Positions 16,323 through 25,433 of a DNA stretch of 64,000 nucleotides are shown piece by piece. The stretch lies in IMG/VR virus record IMGVR_UViG_3300006793_000018, positions 1-64,000 of that record. The stretch is one strand, 5' to 3'. A model generated the notes under the pieces. It was not told where the DNA came from, made no database searches, and saw nothing but the letters and a program-made list of their open reading frames with translations. The position numbers and the translations under genes are program-made. Source of the DNA: a virus. Position 1 is the stretch's first letter. Every line of letters begins with the position of its first letter.

Positions 16323-17265
16323 TTTGATACTACAAGCACGACTATATGAGCAAGGTGTTGAGAAGGCGTTGCCAGCGGTGATGGGGAAGGAAACCAATCC
16401 TATCGCAAATGTTGCCCGTTCAGTCAGGGAGGGGATGTCCTACGGTCAAGCGCAAAGAGTTGGTGAGCAAAAGAGAGCGGGTCGGTTTGCAAAGAAAAGA
16501 ATCGCTTCGGATATGAAAAACCTTGCAGCAGGGACTCCCACGACAGGAAGCGGAAAAGAAGTCTCACAGATGGCTGGCGCACCTTTCCCAGATGGAACAA
16601 GTGTGGATCCTGCACAAAGAGGGCCTACTGAAGCAGACGTTGGAAACGTGGCCGATGAAATGGCTAAACGGAAAACAACACCCGCTGCACCTGCTGCGCC
16701 TCCTGCCGATCAAGCGACTCAACAGGCTCCAGCAGCCAATCAAAATCAACAGGCTCCAGCAACAAATGTTGTTGACACCACGGGCGCAGGTGGAGCCAAT
16801 GGAAACCCCGCTATGCCTGATACGGTGGATGAGAAAACCACGACAACCTTGAATGCAGATGGATCTCCGCAAGAAGTCAAAACAACGACTACAAACACAT
16901 TGAATCCTGAAGTCCAAAATATGGCTCAAAAATTCCAAGCGGGACAGGATATGCAAACGATTCAGCAAGGAAAAGGTGCTGAAAAGAAAGGTTATTTTGG
17001 AGGAAGATCTGGTTTAGGAATGCTTGCAGATGTTGCTACTTTGGGCGCAACATCCCAATTCGGATCCACCGGCGGTATTGCTCGACGGAAAGCCAACAAA
17101 CAATCGGATCAACAGACTCAACAATACAATCAAGCCCAAGGACGAATGAACCAAAGAAACATGGGAATGTCGCCTATTATGACTTCCCATGATCGACTTG
17201 CAAGCGCATTGCTGATTCGCAAGTCAATCCAAGAGCGAAATACAACGCGCAATCTTCGTAGGTGA
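16315..17265 (+). CDS. Low-complexity Ala/Gln/Thr-rich putative virion protein
   Basis: The 316-residue protein has a helical N-terminus (LILQARLYEQGVEKALPAVM), then a disordered Ala-Pro-Gln-rich centre with a near-tandem repeat (QQAPAANQNQQAPATN, nucleotides about 16722-16770) and Thr runs (KTTTTLNADG). A Gly-rich hydrophobic patch (GGRSGLGMLADVATLG) and a basic C-terminus (RKSIQERNTTRNLRR) follow. It overlaps the previous gene by 8 bases. No enzyme motif. Likely a structural or internal virion protein by position. Confidence 0.6.
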   Translation: MNDLILQARLYEQGVEKALPAVMGKETNPIANVARSVREGMSYGQAQRVGEQKRAGRFAKKRIASDMKNLAAGTPTTGSGKEVSQMAGAPFPDGTSVDPAQRGPTEADVGNVADEMAKRKTTPAAPAAPPADQATQQAPAANQNQQAPATNVVDTTGAGGANGNPAMPDTVDEKTTTTLNADGSPQEVKTTTTNTLNPEVQNMAQKFQAGQDMQTIQQGKGAEKKGYFGGRSGLGMLADVATLGATSQFGSTGGIARRKANKQSDQQTQQYNQAQGRMNQRNMGMSPIMTSHDRLASALLIRKSIQERNTTRNLRR

Positions 17266-17269
17266 TCTT

Positions 17270-18685
17270 ATGACCGATTCATTTGAGGATGCATGGGTCT
17301 CTGTTGAGAAGGCAGCATTTGGAAGAGGCCGTGATCGAAGGCGTCAAGAAGCCTATGCTCGCGCTCCAGAGATGATGAGGCGGTTCAAGGCCATGCGAGA
17401 TATGCAACAAGGCGTAAATCCAAACAGGCCAACTCCTCGACGAAGACCAACTCGAAGATCTGCATCATCCGCCCCTCCCGCTGCTCCACCTCGAAGAAGG
17501 CCGACTCGACGTCGAGCAACTCGAAGATCTGCACAATCCTCCCCTCCCCCATCTCCAACTGAAACCCCTCCAACTACTACATTGACACCACGGCTTCCAA
17601 CGCTCATTCCAATAGAAGAGGAAGAAATCTCTCCTCAAATACCAGACAGTCTCCAATACCCTGAATCACCAACCGATTTGGATGTTCTTGATCGGCAAGA
17701 AAATGATGCCGATTTTGGCCTATACAACGAGCCACACGTTGATATTGCCTACAAAAATGGGGAAGTCAAACAAATGCCCCTTGAAGATTTCAGATGGGCA
17801 GACATGACCGATATTCGAGATGTGGAAACTATTTTTCAATCCGATGAAGACGGAGAGATGAAACTAATTTTTGAGGCTCCAAAAGAGAAAGAAATTGAAA
17901 CCCCCGCATCCGAAGTCATCGAACCAACCGAGGGCGTTGTTGAAGCCGTAAATGAAATGAAACCTTTGCAATCCGATATGGCAGGTCTTCCCAAGAAACC
18001 AAACAAGAATCTTGCAAATGTGATCAAACCATTGATGACGGAAGGCATTGCCAATGCAATCGGACCTGCTGAGAACCGTGATAAAGTGATCGCACGTATG
18101 CAACGAAAGAAAGCCAAGCCAACTGCTTCAAAACAACCAACGCCGCCTTCCGATGCTGAGGAAAAAAAACCTGTTGAAGGCAAAACAGATCCTGTGGCGC
18201 AAGCGGCAAAGAAAAGATTGAAACCAAAAAACAGAGGAAAGACGGGAATGACAATGGCTGATTTGAATCCGAAGGAAGAAACCATCGATCCATCAAAAAA
18301 GGTTGAAGAATCAATCAAGCCACTCACCTCTCAACCAAACACAAGTACCGAAGTTCCTCGCTTAGGATCTCGCCCAAGTCGTGAAGACGTCTTGGAAGTC
18401 ATTGATTTAGTAGGGCTTGGAAATAAAGAAGCATATACTCAACTGTACGGTGCTTTGGGAGATTTGGAAGATATGGGGTCGGATCTTTTACCACAAGCAG
18501 CGGATATTATCGAGGAATACAAGGCAATGGAAAAACACAGGCGAAAGAAACGTCGAGACACGCAATCCAGTGAACGAAAAAACGCCAAAAATCTTTCCAA
18601 ACCTTTGACTGACGGAAAAGAAAAGGGAAAATTGACCTCTGATGACTTGGCTGCTCGACTTCTCAACCGTGGAAAAAAGGATTGA
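17270..18685 (+). CDS. Tagged disordered protein with Arg-Pro repeats
   Basis: The 471-residue protein begins with the tag MTDSFEDAWVSVEKAAFG. An Arg/Pro/Ser-rich segment with repeated P-R-R-R-P-T-R-R-[SR] units (about residues 55-100) could bind nucleic acid. It is followed by long acidic and basic disordered regions and a short helical domain (REDVLEVIDLVGLGNKEAY, about 370-420). It directly precedes the terminase gene. It may be a DNA-condensing or scaffold-like virion protein; this is inference from composition and place. Confidence 0.65.
   Translation: MTDSFEDAWVSVEKAAFGRGRDRRRQEAYARAPEMMRRFKAMRDMQQGVNPNRPTPRRRPTRRSASSAPPAAPPRRRPTRRRATRRSAQSSPPPSPTETPPTTTLTPRLPTLIPIEEEEISPQIPDSLQYPESPTDLDVLDRQENDADFGLYNEPHVDIAYKNGEVKQMPLEDFRWADMTDIRDVETIFQSDEDGEMKLIFEAPKEKEIETPASEVIEPTEGVVEAVNEMKPLQSDMAGLPKKPNKNLANVIKPLMTEGIANAIGPAENRDKVIARMQRKKAKPTASKQPTPPSDAEEKKPVEGKTDPVAQAAKKRLKPKNRGKTGMTMADLNPKEETIDPSKKVEESIKPLTSQPNTSTEVPRLGSRPSREDVLEVIDLVGLGNKEAYTQLYGALGDLEDMGSDLLPQAADIIEEYKAMEKHRRKKRRDTQSSERKNAKNLSKPLTDGKEKGKLTSDDLAARLLNRGKKD
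17436..17545 (+). repeat. Imperfect tandem repeat coding Arg-Pro-rich units
   Basis: Two imperfect copies of a unit of about 70 bases containing ACTCGAAGATCTGCA (near 17450 and 17519) encode the repeated R-R-P-T-R-R-S-A stretch of the protein at 17270. The repeat is in frame, so copy number may vary between relatives without breaking the gene. Confidence 0.5.
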
Positions 18686-18690
18686 GATGA

Positions 18691-20127
18691 ATGTCGGACG
18701 GGATGCAAGAACTGACCGCCAAAGTCGATTTTGAGATGGGGCGTCGTGATTTCAAATACTTTTTTGAAGAGGTATGTGGCAAATACGATCAACGCAACCC
18801 GTGGATCTTAACAAAATTTCACCAAGAATGGTACGATTTGTCGGAAGGCAACAGCAAGACCTGTATTATTGCAAGTCGTGACCATGGAAAGTCTGTTTTT
18901 TATCGCGTGTATTTGCTTTGGAAAATGGCATATAACCCAGGTACAGAAGTGTTGTTCTTTTCACACAGTCAACACCAATCGATTGAACACATGCAAAAAA
19001 TGAATGAGTTGATTGAGTCAATACCTGCCCTCCAACATCTCAAACCGAAGCGGGGATGGGCGAAGCAGAAGTTCAAGTTCACAAACAAATCCTCGATCTC
19101 CGCTATGTCGGTTGGAAAGGCAGTTCGTGGAGCGCACCCTCAAATTGTAGTCCTTGACGACATATTGTCAAGTGAAGCGCAAACTCAATTAAAACATATC
19201 TCATCGTGGTTTTACACCGCATTGTTGCCCGTTCTTCACCACACGGCTCAACTCTGTATTGTCGGAACTCCATTTTCATATACTGATCTGTATGCTGAAT
19301 TAAAGAAATTAAAATCATACGCTGTTCGAGAGTACCCCGCGATCAATGAAAGATCTGGAGAACCTTTGTTTCCTGAGCGTTGGTCGCTTGAGGCTTTGAA
19401 CAATCGGCGCAATGATATGACTTCCATCGCGTTCACAAGAGAATATCTATGCAAACCAATTGCAAGCGATGCCAGCCTTTTCCCAGAAGAAGTGTTGAAT
19501 TCTGTAAAAGATGATCAAATGGCACTTTCTTATTATCCTCGTCCAGATCAGGAATTGAATTATTACATCGGATGGGATCCTGCCATATCTGCAAATCGAA
19601 AGGCAGACTATACTTGCATGATGGTCATTGCGATGGATGAGAATAGGCATAAACACATTGTTCATACTCATCACGAAAAAGGAATGGACTTCTCTTCTCA
19701 AATCGATAAAATCATCGAATTAAACGCAAGATTCAATCCAGTGATTATCGAATTGGAAACAAACAATTTCGCAATGGCGTTCAATCAAGTCCTTGCTGAG
19801 ATCGGTGATCTTCCGATAAAACCATTCAATATGAGTCGAATGAAGAAAGAGGCTTTAATTCATACCCTCCAACTGCACTTTGAACGGGGACACCTCATAA
19901 TCCCCTACAAAGACGAGGGAGCGACTTTGAGATTGATGAATAATTTGCTAACAGAACTCTCCACTTTCACCATGCTCGACAACGGTCGAATGGAAAGTCT
20001 TGGAGGACACGACGATATGGTTATGGCCCTCGCTCTCTCCGTTCAGGCTACAAAGGAGTACCGTGACAACATTGTGATACTCGACGCAGAACAATGGCAA
20101 TCAAGATTGGGGTGGGCAGGTGCTTAA
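18691..20127 (+). CDS. terL: Terminase large subunit (packaging ATPase-nuclease)
   Basis: The 478-residue protein drives viral DNA into the prohead and cuts the concatemer. ATPase motifs: Walker A-like ASRDHGKS (61-68), Walker B VVLDD (153-157) and coupling motif CIVGTP (189-194). The RNase H-like nuclease has D296 in YIGWDPAIS, acidic IIELETN (352-358), and GGHDDMVMAL with D441 and D442. Size and motif order are typical. It has no tag. It overlaps the following gene by 8 bases. The absence of a directly adjacent recognisable small subunit is usual for archaeal viruses. Confidence 0.95.
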   Translation: MSDGMQELTAKVDFEMGRRDFKYFFEEVCGKYDQRNPWILTKFHQEWYDLSEGNSKTCIIASRDHGKSVFYRVYLLWKMAYNPGTEVLFFSHSQHQSIEHMQKMNELIESIPALQHLKPKRGWAKQKFKFTNKSSISAMSVGKAVRGAHPQIVVLDDILSSEAQTQLKHISSWFYTALLPVLHHTAQLCIVGTPFSYTDLYAELKKLKSYAVREYPAINERSGEPLFPERWSLEALNNRRNDMTSIAFTREYLCKPIASDASLFPEEVLNSVKDDQMALSYYPRPDQELNYYIGWDPAISANRKADYTCMMVIAMDENRHKHIVHTHHEKGMDFSSQIDKIIELNARFNPVIIELETNNFAMAFNQVLAEIGDLPIKPFNMSRMKKEALIHTLQLHFERGHLIIPYKDEGATLRLMNNLLTELSTFTMLDNGRMESLGGHDDMVMALALSVQATKEYRDNIVILDAEQWQSRLGWAGA

Positions 20128-21343
20128 GGAAATCAAGGGAATTGATGGCGTTGAATCCATCGCAGAGGCTTTGCTAAAGTTGGATGCGAACCAAGTTATC
20201 GATCAAGAGTTGAAAGTCAATGCTCAAGAGAAAAAAGTTCTTCAAGACAAAAAGCAAGTCAACAGCAAACTTGGAAACGTTGGGAGTCCAAGAGAAGAAT
20301 CTGGAATAGAAGGGATGGATTCTCCTCAAAGTTCTGCGCCAACACAGCAACCAGGTACTGAATTACTGGGCAAGTCATGGTTCCGAGATAACTTTGGGAT
20401 GGAGGGAACTGAGATCTGCGAGATATTTATCAAAGGAGGTCGTGAGGATTTGATACCTGTTCTGCAACCTTTGATTCGAGCAGAACGAATTGCTCTCTTA
20501 AAATCGTACCCTTCCGTGTCCGAATCATTGATTGATGAGTTGCCATTCACTGATTTTGATTATTCGATGCTCCAAAGGAATCCAAAATCGTTAGAAATCC
20601 CATTTAGGCGTCTTGTGAAATCATGGAATGACTCCACAAGCGATCATGAACGAGAGAAATCATATGATGCATGGTCAAATCGTATTTCAAAGAAGGATCA
20701 TCTAACCATTAGGGAACATGGATTGTTGCAGAAATGTGCCGAATATCTCAATGATAACGGCGCAATGAATGCTCAATCTTTACAATCATATGGGTTTGCT
20801 GCCAGTTCCAGTGAAATTTCAATGCTAATCAAATCACATGGATTCCTTTACAACATCTCTGCGGTTGGAACAAGCCAAAAGAAAAACATGCGTGGCACAT
20901 TTTATGACGTTGAACGAGGAGATCTTATGATCAAAAACGCCGGTGCATTGATCGGGGGATTGTTTGATCATGGAGGGCAAATACAACTTAATCCTCAAGG
21001 CTCGCCCCGTCTTATTCTCCCGTTTAATTCAGCAATATGCAAACATTATGCTGACTCTTTGAATAATGAACTGGGAGTCATGGGAGTTATTGCAGAAGGC
21101 GATGGCATTGTCATTGAAGGTGAAGACGCTGTTTCAAAATCGCTGGATGTGGCAATACCATTTATCCACAACAAAACAAGCGAAGCAATTATCTTAAAGA
21201 AGGCAATTGAATTGGACGATAATGCAATGAGATGTTTGACATATGATCACTCATCGAGTCGCCACAAGGTTTCTCTCTTGAAATCATGGGGCATGTCCGA
21301 CGAACAATTACTTGCTATGAAGGAGAGTGTTGTAAATGGCTGA
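20120..21343 (+). CDS. Hypothetical protein with winged-helix and LAGLIDADG-like regions
   Basis: The 407-residue protein lies between terminase and portal and overlaps both by 8 bases. An N-terminal charged coiled coil (about 20-60) leads to a helical region resembling a winged helix (LTIREHGLLQKCAEYLNDNG, about 196-215). The last 140 residues look like a LAGLIDADG fold: ALIGGLFDHGGQIQL, then LNNELGVMGVI, then DVAIPFIHNKTSEAIILKK. In the motif, the first Asp is kept but the usual catalytic second Asp is Gly, so cleavage activity is doubtful. It may be a homing-endonuclease domain reused for DNA recognition, possibly in packaging. The family assignment is by eye only. Confidence 0.45.
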   Translation: MLKEIKGIDGVESIAEALLKLDANQVIDQELKVNAQEKKVLQDKKQVNSKLGNVGSPREESGIEGMDSPQSSAPTQQPGTELLGKSWFRDNFGMEGTEICEIFIKGGREDLIPVLQPLIRAERIALLKSYPSVSESLIDELPFTDFDYSMLQRNPKSLEIPFRRLVKSWNDSTSDHEREKSYDAWSNRISKKDHLTIREHGLLQKCAEYLNDNGAMNAQSLQSYGFAASSSEISMLIKSHGFLYNISAVGTSQKKNMRGTFYDVERGDLMIKNAGALIGGLFDHGGQIQLNPQGSPRLILPFNSAICKHYADSLNNELGVMGVIAEGDGIVIEGEDAVSKSLDVAIPFIHNKTSEAIILKKAIELDDNAMRCLTYDHSSSRHKVSLLKSWGMSDEQLLAMKESVVNG

Positions 21344-23132
21344 TCGTAAAAAAATGGAGCGGCTGTTTTCCGCCATCGGAATGGACATGGAAAGGCACAC
21401 TACCCCAATGCCGTCCATGCCTTTATTCCAATCAGGAATACAAGAACCTGCTTTGTTGCAAGGGATTACCATCCCTGCGCTTTATGCTGCATCGTATGAG
21501 TGCGTCGTGCTTCGATCAATCCTAAACCACTTGTCCGTTGAAACATTCCGTAAAGGATTTGGCTGGAAGCCTAAATTTGTTGTAAAGTGCCGTTCATGTG
21601 AAGAAACCTACAATCAAGAAGTTGATGAGTGTCAAAAATGTGGAGGAGAAGTTCGCAAAGCCGACAAATCTCAATTGGAATATGCTGAGTCTTTGATTTC
21701 TTCACAGAATAATATGTTACAAGATTTCATTGAAATTCTTCGTGAAATTGAAATGGATCTAAACATTGTCGATGATGCATACCTGATCTTAACGAAAGAA
21801 TACTTTGTTGATCCTGATACCAAGAAGGTGATGTTTTATCGGGTAAAGGAAATCAGTCGAGCAGATCCTATTTTTATGCGGATACTTGCAGATAAGAGAG
21901 GGGTTCGAGGTGGAAGCCAATACACAAGTCTTGTTGATCGTACCTTCCGAACCAATGACCCAAAGAAAAAGTGTCCAACAACAGGAACCCCTGTTGTTCC
22001 AATTCACTACATGAACCTTGCAGGAGTCGGCAAAGGGCAGGTATATACCGAGGGCGAAGTCATACACATTAGCAAATGGTCGCCATCGAAATTGTATGGT
22101 CGAAGTCCTGTTGCAACGATGTGGCGACAAGTCAATACCCTCATTGCAATGGACAACTATGTTTATTCTGCTTACCAAAAGAAGCGTATGCCACGTGGAG
22201 TTATGGTGATCAAGTCATCGAACATGGAAACTGTTGAACGAACTGCTCGGAGTATTCAAGAACACCTTGAGCGTGATCCAAATTACATACCAACAATCGG
22301 TGTCGAAACTGAATCGGGACGGGGCGGTTTGGAGTATGTCCGAATGATGGACACTCTTGAAGAATTGCAATACATCCCGATCAAGGATGACATCCGCCAG
22401 CGTATTGCTGCCTTCTTTGGGGTTTCCAATGTATTTATGAACGATGTATCGGGTGGTGGGCTGAATAACGAAGGAATGCAAATTGTGGTTAGCAATCGTT
22501 CCGTCGCTTACGCCCAGTCAATTTACAATCGAGTTCTTTTCCCTCAAATCTCAGAGGCATTCGACGTCACCGAATGGGAATTGAAACTCAACCCGCATGA
22601 AGAGGAAGACGAAATCATGCATCTCCGAAGAGATGAAATGGCAATTCGTAACATGATGCAGATGAAGCAAGCCGGTTATGAAGCAAGCCTTCGAGATGGA
22701 ATTGATGACAAGATATTGCACTTCGACTTTAGGGAGCCAAATCCAGAAGAAGTCGCTGCCGCTCAACAAGCCGCTGCCGCTCAACAAGGAGGACAGGGAG
22801 GGCAACAGGTGGCAAAAACGGACGAAGGATTCCTTGATGATCCAAACATCGTCATGAAACGGACAACTTTCGATTCCTCGCGTGGATCGGTAGTAGTTCC
22901 TTCTGCCATGCACAACGCAATGGATCCAACAAATGATCTCCCCCCGCTGAGAACGATTAGTCAAAACACAAGAAATTCAGCAGGAGCATCACCAGGTATG
23001 GTGAAAAGGCAAGAAGGATCTCCGACAGGCGCAAGCAGCAAGACTGACAAACGGAGTCTAAAATCTCCTGCCGAAGTCGCAACTGATGCAAAGTTGAACC
23101 AAATGAAAAAGCGCAATGGATTGGATGAATGA
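21336..23132 (+). CDS. Portal protein with inserted zinc ribbon
   Basis: The 598-residue protein forms the dodecameric portal at one head vertex. Support: position after terminase, and typical portal sequence GEVIHISKWSPSKLYGRSPV, then a long stem helix (MWRQVNTLIAMDNYVYSAYQ), then IRQRIAAFFGVSNVFMND near the crown. Residues about 84-105 carry CRSCEETYNQEVDECQKCGG, a four-Cys zinc ribbon inserted in the wing. The C-terminus is Ala/Gln-rich with a short DNA repeat (about 22757-22795) and a hydrophobic-x-K site (QVAKTDEGF) that might be a processing point. Overlaps the upstream gene. Confidence 0.88.
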   Translation: MADRKKMERLFSAIGMDMERHTTPMPSMPLFQSGIQEPALLQGITIPALYAASYECVVLRSILNHLSVETFRKGFGWKPKFVVKCRSCEETYNQEVDECQKCGGEVRKADKSQLEYAESLISSQNNMLQDFIEILREIEMDLNIVDDAYLILTKEYFVDPDTKKVMFYRVKEISRADPIFMRILADKRGVRGGSQYTSLVDRTFRTNDPKKKCPTTGTPVVPIHYMNLAGVGKGQVYTEGEVIHISKWSPSKLYGRSPVATMWRQVNTLIAMDNYVYSAYQKKRMPRGVMVIKSSNMETVERTARSIQEHLERDPNYIPTIGVETESGRGGLEYVRMMDTLEELQYIPIKDDIRQRIAAFFGVSNVFMNDVSGGGLNNEGMQIVVSNRSVAYAQSIYNRVLFPQISEAFDVTEWELKLNPHEEEDEIMHLRRDEMAIRNMMQMKQAGYEASLRDGIDDKILHFDFREPNPEEVAAAQQAAAAQQGGQGGQQVAKTDEGFLDDPNIVMKRTTFDSSRGSVVVPSAMHNAMDPTNDLPPLRTISQNTRNSAGASPGMVKRQEGSPTGASSKTDKRSLKSPAEVATDAKLNQMKKRNGLDE

Positions 23133-23170
23133 AAGCGCAATGCTCTTTAACAGGTGAAGCATGGGGAAGG

Positions 23171-23527
23171 ATGAGCGACATGACTACAAATTTTGAAATC
23201 ATTGAAAAAATGGATCCAATGGCTCGTCGGGCTAAGGCGGCAGTTGAGGCAATCACAAAAGCAATCGCAGAGAACAATCGAGATGCAATCGCAAACCACC
23301 TGCAAGCCGCAGAGAATGCGATCTCAATGCTAAAAGCAGATCTAAACACACACGACATTCTTGCCAAAGCAATGCAAACCAAGCCAGTAGCAGACCAATT
23401 CCTTGGCGCAATCCCACAATTCGATAATACTGCATCGGACTACAATGGAACTGAAAATGCTGTTGCGTTGGGAGTGAGCCGTCATGGACGAGATTCAGGA
23501 TACTATCAACCGCATCGGGTGATTTGA
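23171..23527 (+). CDS. Small helical hypothetical head protein
   Basis: The frame is open from ATG 23129, which overlaps the portal stop; I favour ATG 23171 or 23180 because purine-rich GGGGAAGG lies just upstream. It encodes about 119 residues with a strongly helical Ala-rich centre (ARRAKAAVEAITKAIAENN, HLQAAENAISMLKADL) and a polar C-terminus. It may be a small scaffold or portal accessory by position. No family recognised. Confidence 0.55.
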   Translation: MSDMTTNFEIIEKMDPMARRAKAAVEAITKAIAENNRDAIANHLQAAENAISMLKADLNTHDILAKAMQTKPVADQFLGAIPQFDNTASDYNGTENAVALGVSRHGRDSGYYQPHRVI

Positions 23528-23570
23528 TTTGTACCGGCATTCTGGTTTCAAAGGCCAAAAAAGGTATCAT

Positions 23571-23966
23571 GTGCAAGACATGATTCGCAAACAGCAGCCA
23601 ATGTTAGGCAACGAACCCAGTGCGGTTTCAACTGCGCCTGTAAAACAACTCATTGATAGCATCGATTCATCGATTGCAATGTTGGCCGAAGAAATCGCCT
23701 CTGTTAATCAGTTAATGTCCCAAACAAGAGCGGCAAATGTCGCCGCAGAACCCACTCTAATGCTACAAGAGGCAACAGAACGAATGCGAGCAAAGGTACT
23801 CTCTTTGCAAGGCGATGTTGCCATGATCCGGCAAGCACACAACAACATACTTGCAGTTAATCCAATGGTTCCGATGGGCATGGGTCAAGGAAACGATCCA
23901 ATGCAAGCCTCATCCATGCAACAGCCACCAATGAATATGCCACCTGGCATGGGAGAGGGGCAATAA
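23571..23966 (+). CDS. Coiled-coil hypothetical protein with Met/Pro-rich tail
   Basis: I place the start at GTG 23571 after AAAAAAGG; ATG 23580 is nearly equivalent, and the frame is open back to TTG 23529. The protein has about 131 residues with long helices (DSIDSSIAMLAEEIASVNQL and EATERMRAKVLSLQGDVAMI) and a Met/Pro/Gln/Gly-rich end. Its last base is the first base of the next start codon (TAATG). Probably a head-assembly accessory. Confidence 0.55.
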   Translation: MQDMIRKQQPMLGNEPSAVSTAPVKQLIDSIDSSIAMLAEEIASVNQLMSQTRAANVAAEPTLMLQEATERMRAKVLSLQGDVAMIRQAHNNILAVNPMVPMGMGQGNDPMQASSMQQPPMNMPPGMGEGQ

Positions 23967-24304
23967 TGTCGGACAAAGATGATGAAATTCAAAACGAACA
24001 AGTCGCTTTGATGAAAGAGTTGGTTGGCGAAGTTCGTAAAATGCGCCTACGCATCGACGCCCTCGAAGAAGAAAACATGGGGCTTCGTAAAGCAGTTGAC
24101 GATCCAGAAACAATCATGAGGAAACATGGCTGGAAGAAATTCACAACTCCTCATGCCGATGAAACATTTGATCCACTGAATCGAAACGTTTCCGACCAAT
24201 CATTTTCAACGCCATTTGAAGGAAGCGGCGATTTGTTCCTTAAGTCAAGGGACGATCAACTTCGTGAATGGGAAGATGCAGAACGGCAGGTGAAAAATCG
24301 ATGA
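23966..24304 (+). CDS. Coiled-coil hypothetical protein
   Basis: The 112-residue acidic protein has a clear coiled coil at residues 10-48 (VALMKELVGEVRKMRLRIDA, then LEEENMGLRKAV) and a polar C-terminus. ATG overlaps the upstream stop (TAATG) and its own stop overlaps the next start (ATGA). It lies between portal and protease genes, where scaffold and head-accessory proteins are common. No family recognised. Confidence 0.65.
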   Translation: MSDKDDEIQNEQVALMKELVGEVRKMRLRIDALEEENMGLRKAVDDPETIMRKHGWKKFTTPHADETFDPLNRNVSDQSFSTPFEGSGDLFLKSRDDQLREWEDAERQVKNR

Positions 24305-25425
24305 GCGTACAATGGTTTAATCCACTAACAGATACGGAAGAAGGACTCCTCTTAACTGAGGTTCAAGAGTTGTTAAAATCCGCAAAAGGATACAAATCTG
24401 ATCGGGGGCAAAGGGCAGCACCCAAATTGCCAACTCCAAAGAAAAATAAGACTGTGATTAAAAACGATAGGTCCGACAATTGCCCACGGTGCGGAGCAAA
24501 TCCTCACGAAGAGTGCGGAATGCCTGGTCGAAGCGGAGAGCATCAAGCAATCAATTGCAAATTGAATCCAGTTGCGTTTGATTCAAGGATGGATGATCTT
24601 CGAGAACCAGAATCAATCATAGAACACCTTGACGAGAACCATGGAAAAATGAGGCTTCCACGAAAGATTGGCGGTGTCCTTCTAAGAGGCGAAGAATCAA
24701 AAGTTGATTATCTGCAAAAGGATGCAGGTCTAAGATCGAGCATTCGTCAAGCAGTTGCTCAAAAAGTTCAAGATTTATTCGTTATGGTTCAAAGCAAATT
24801 TGAACCAGGTCTTACTGGAGCGGGAGGAGATATGTTTGGACGAACCGATGAACTTAACGCAATTGAAGAAAAATTGACAGACTTCTTTTACGAATATCTG
24901 GAATACGAAATGAGGAGTTCTGGCGGATCTCTTGAAAAGTATGAGAAAGAACCAAGTTCAATGAACAGCGTTCCTCGATTCCAAAATGTGGATGGCGGAA
25001 TCCCTGTGATCGCACGTGGTTTCACAACCAATCAAAGAATCCCTCACACCGAAGACGGAATCAAAAAGAAAATCATCAGCGAAAAAGCGAAGATCCCCGC
25101 TTATGCACAAAAAGGATATACTGCAAAGAGCAGTTCTCTTCACATGCATTTGAATGATGGCGGCAACTCAGGAACTCCTCCAAATCTCGCACGAATTGAA
25201 GAAAAATTGGCTAATTTGACTAAAGGATCTTCGGTGAACAATCAAGGCGTGATTGGCGAGATTGAAGGTCTTATCAAGCAAATCAAAAACATTAGCAAAG
25301 CAGAAGATCATTATTGTGACGTTTGCGATAGAATCTTTGCAAAGGAAACTACTGCATGGTCAAAGAAAGGCTTGTGCGGCACTAAGGGCTGTGAAGGAAA
25401 CGAAGATCATCCTCTTTTCGGTTGA
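24301..25425 (+). CDS. Hypothetical protein with two zinc motifs
   Basis: I start at ATG 24301 (overlap ATGA), giving 374 residues. The N-terminus (MSVQWFNPLTDTEEGLLLTEVQELLKSAKG) has a tag-like L-L-K-S end without the F-x-x-A-W part. A zinc site (NCPRCGANPHEECGMPGRSGEHQAINC, key residues C-x2-C, C and C at about 61-87) and a C-terminal one (HYCDVCDRIF, then GLCGTKGCEG) flank helical regions. Likely a minor head protein by location; function unknown. Confidence 0.6.
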   Translation: MSVQWFNPLTDTEEGLLLTEVQELLKSAKGYKSDRGQRAAPKLPTPKKNKTVIKNDRSDNCPRCGANPHEECGMPGRSGEHQAINCKLNPVAFDSRMDDLREPESIIEHLDENHGKMRLPRKIGGVLLRGEESKVDYLQKDAGLRSSIRQAVAQKVQDLFVMVQSKFEPGLTGAGGDMFGRTDELNAIEEKLTDFFYEYLEYEMRSSGGSLEKYEKEPSSMNSVPRFQNVDGGIPVIARGFTTNQRIPHTEDGIKKKIISEKAKIPAYAQKGYTAKSSSLHMHLNDGGNSGTPPNLARIEEKLANLTKGSSVNNQGVIGEIEGLIKQIKNISKAEDHYCDVCDRIFAKETTAWSKKGLCGTKGCEGNEDHPLFG

Positions 25426-25433
25426 GTGATTAA

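Noticed and set aside
16722-16770. Short near-repeat that might suggest a CRISPR or mobile element
   Set aside because: It is an in-frame Gln-Ala-Pro coding repeat without spacers or terminal inverted repeats.
22757-22795. Direct repeat in the portal gene
   Set aside because: Simple in-frame Ala/Gln codon repeat in a disordered tail, not an attachment site or recombination signal that I can support.
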